Shown: positions 23,605 through 23,709 of the stretch, in pieces
Numbering within the stretch: position 1 is the stretch's first letter
Layout: every line of letters starts with the position of its first letter
Source: Bacteroidaceae bacterium
GTDB taxonomy: Bacteria > Bacteroidota > Bacteroidia > Bacteroidales > Bacteroidaceae
Reading direction: 5' to 3'
DNA: 23,709 nt
NCBI GenBank assembly: GCA_024695315.1
Contig: JAILIJ010000314.1
Coordinates: 1-23,709 of the forward strand
Position numbers and translations under genes: made by a program
Notes under the pieces: generated by a model
Database searches by the model: none
Seen by the model: the letters and a program-made list of their open reading frames with translations, nothing else
What the model was told of the DNA's origin: nothing

Positions 23605-23709
23605 ATAAAATACAGGAAAGAGTTACGCTTTTTTTATGTCTTTTACCATAGTAACATATTATTAGATTTTAAAGCACCCGACCACAATGCAATCAAATCT
23701 AAACAATGG

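Overview
The window reads as chromosomal DNA from a Bacteroidota (Bacteroidetes) bacterium, most probably Prevotella or a close relative. Four observations support this: low G+C; A-rich leaders instead of Shine-Dalgarno sites; several promoters of the Bacteroidetes type (TTTG or TTG, about 19-20 bp, then TAnnTTTG); and family-specific genes, namely a PpiD-like SurA_N protein, an 'NSPYSRYGFG' outer-membrane barrel, an HU-like SPOR-neighbour pair, and a 916-residue MetH without its activation domain. The genus is an inference from overall gene content, not from a marker gene.

Layout. Positions 1-183 hold the 3' end of an IS5-type transposase cut by the window edge. A striking 78-bp dyad element (212-289) follows. 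From about 450 to 14,300 almost everything is on the minus strand: ppiD as its own unit; an envelope group (outer-membrane barrel, TPR protein, LptC); and a lon-tgt-lptG-DEAD helicase run in that transcription order. A SPOR lipoprotein and an HU-like DNA-binding protein follow. At about 14.4 kb two well-formed promoters sit back to back. The plus strand then carries a YtxH / holin-like / small-protein operon with a terminator, and a DMP19-like / smpB / metH operon. metH converges on mazG (4-base region shared by the two stop codons). Upstream of mazG on the minus strand are a 49-codon unlisted small gene candidate, a FemAB/GNAT-like acyltransferase and an FdtA-type sugar ketoisomerase.

The right end is RNA-rich and gene-poor: tRNA-Ser(GCU), two identical tRNA-Glu(CUC) copies and a terminator. 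About 1.3 kb of AT-rich DNA without a convincing protein gene follows. That stretch holds an 11-bp tandem repeat, a canonical promoter and a strongly structured segment (about 23459-23604). Its closing stem, open middle and long apical hairpin resemble 6S RNA architecture.

Functional themes: envelope biogenesis (LptC, LptG, PpiD, the barrel, sugar modification), protein quality control and ribosome rescue (Lon, SmpB, PpiD), tRNA modification (Tgt), methionine/B12 metabolism (MetH) and nucleotide sanitation (MazG). No defence system or CRISPR array is visible. The best leads for something undescribed are the 78-bp dyad element and the structured transcript at the right end.
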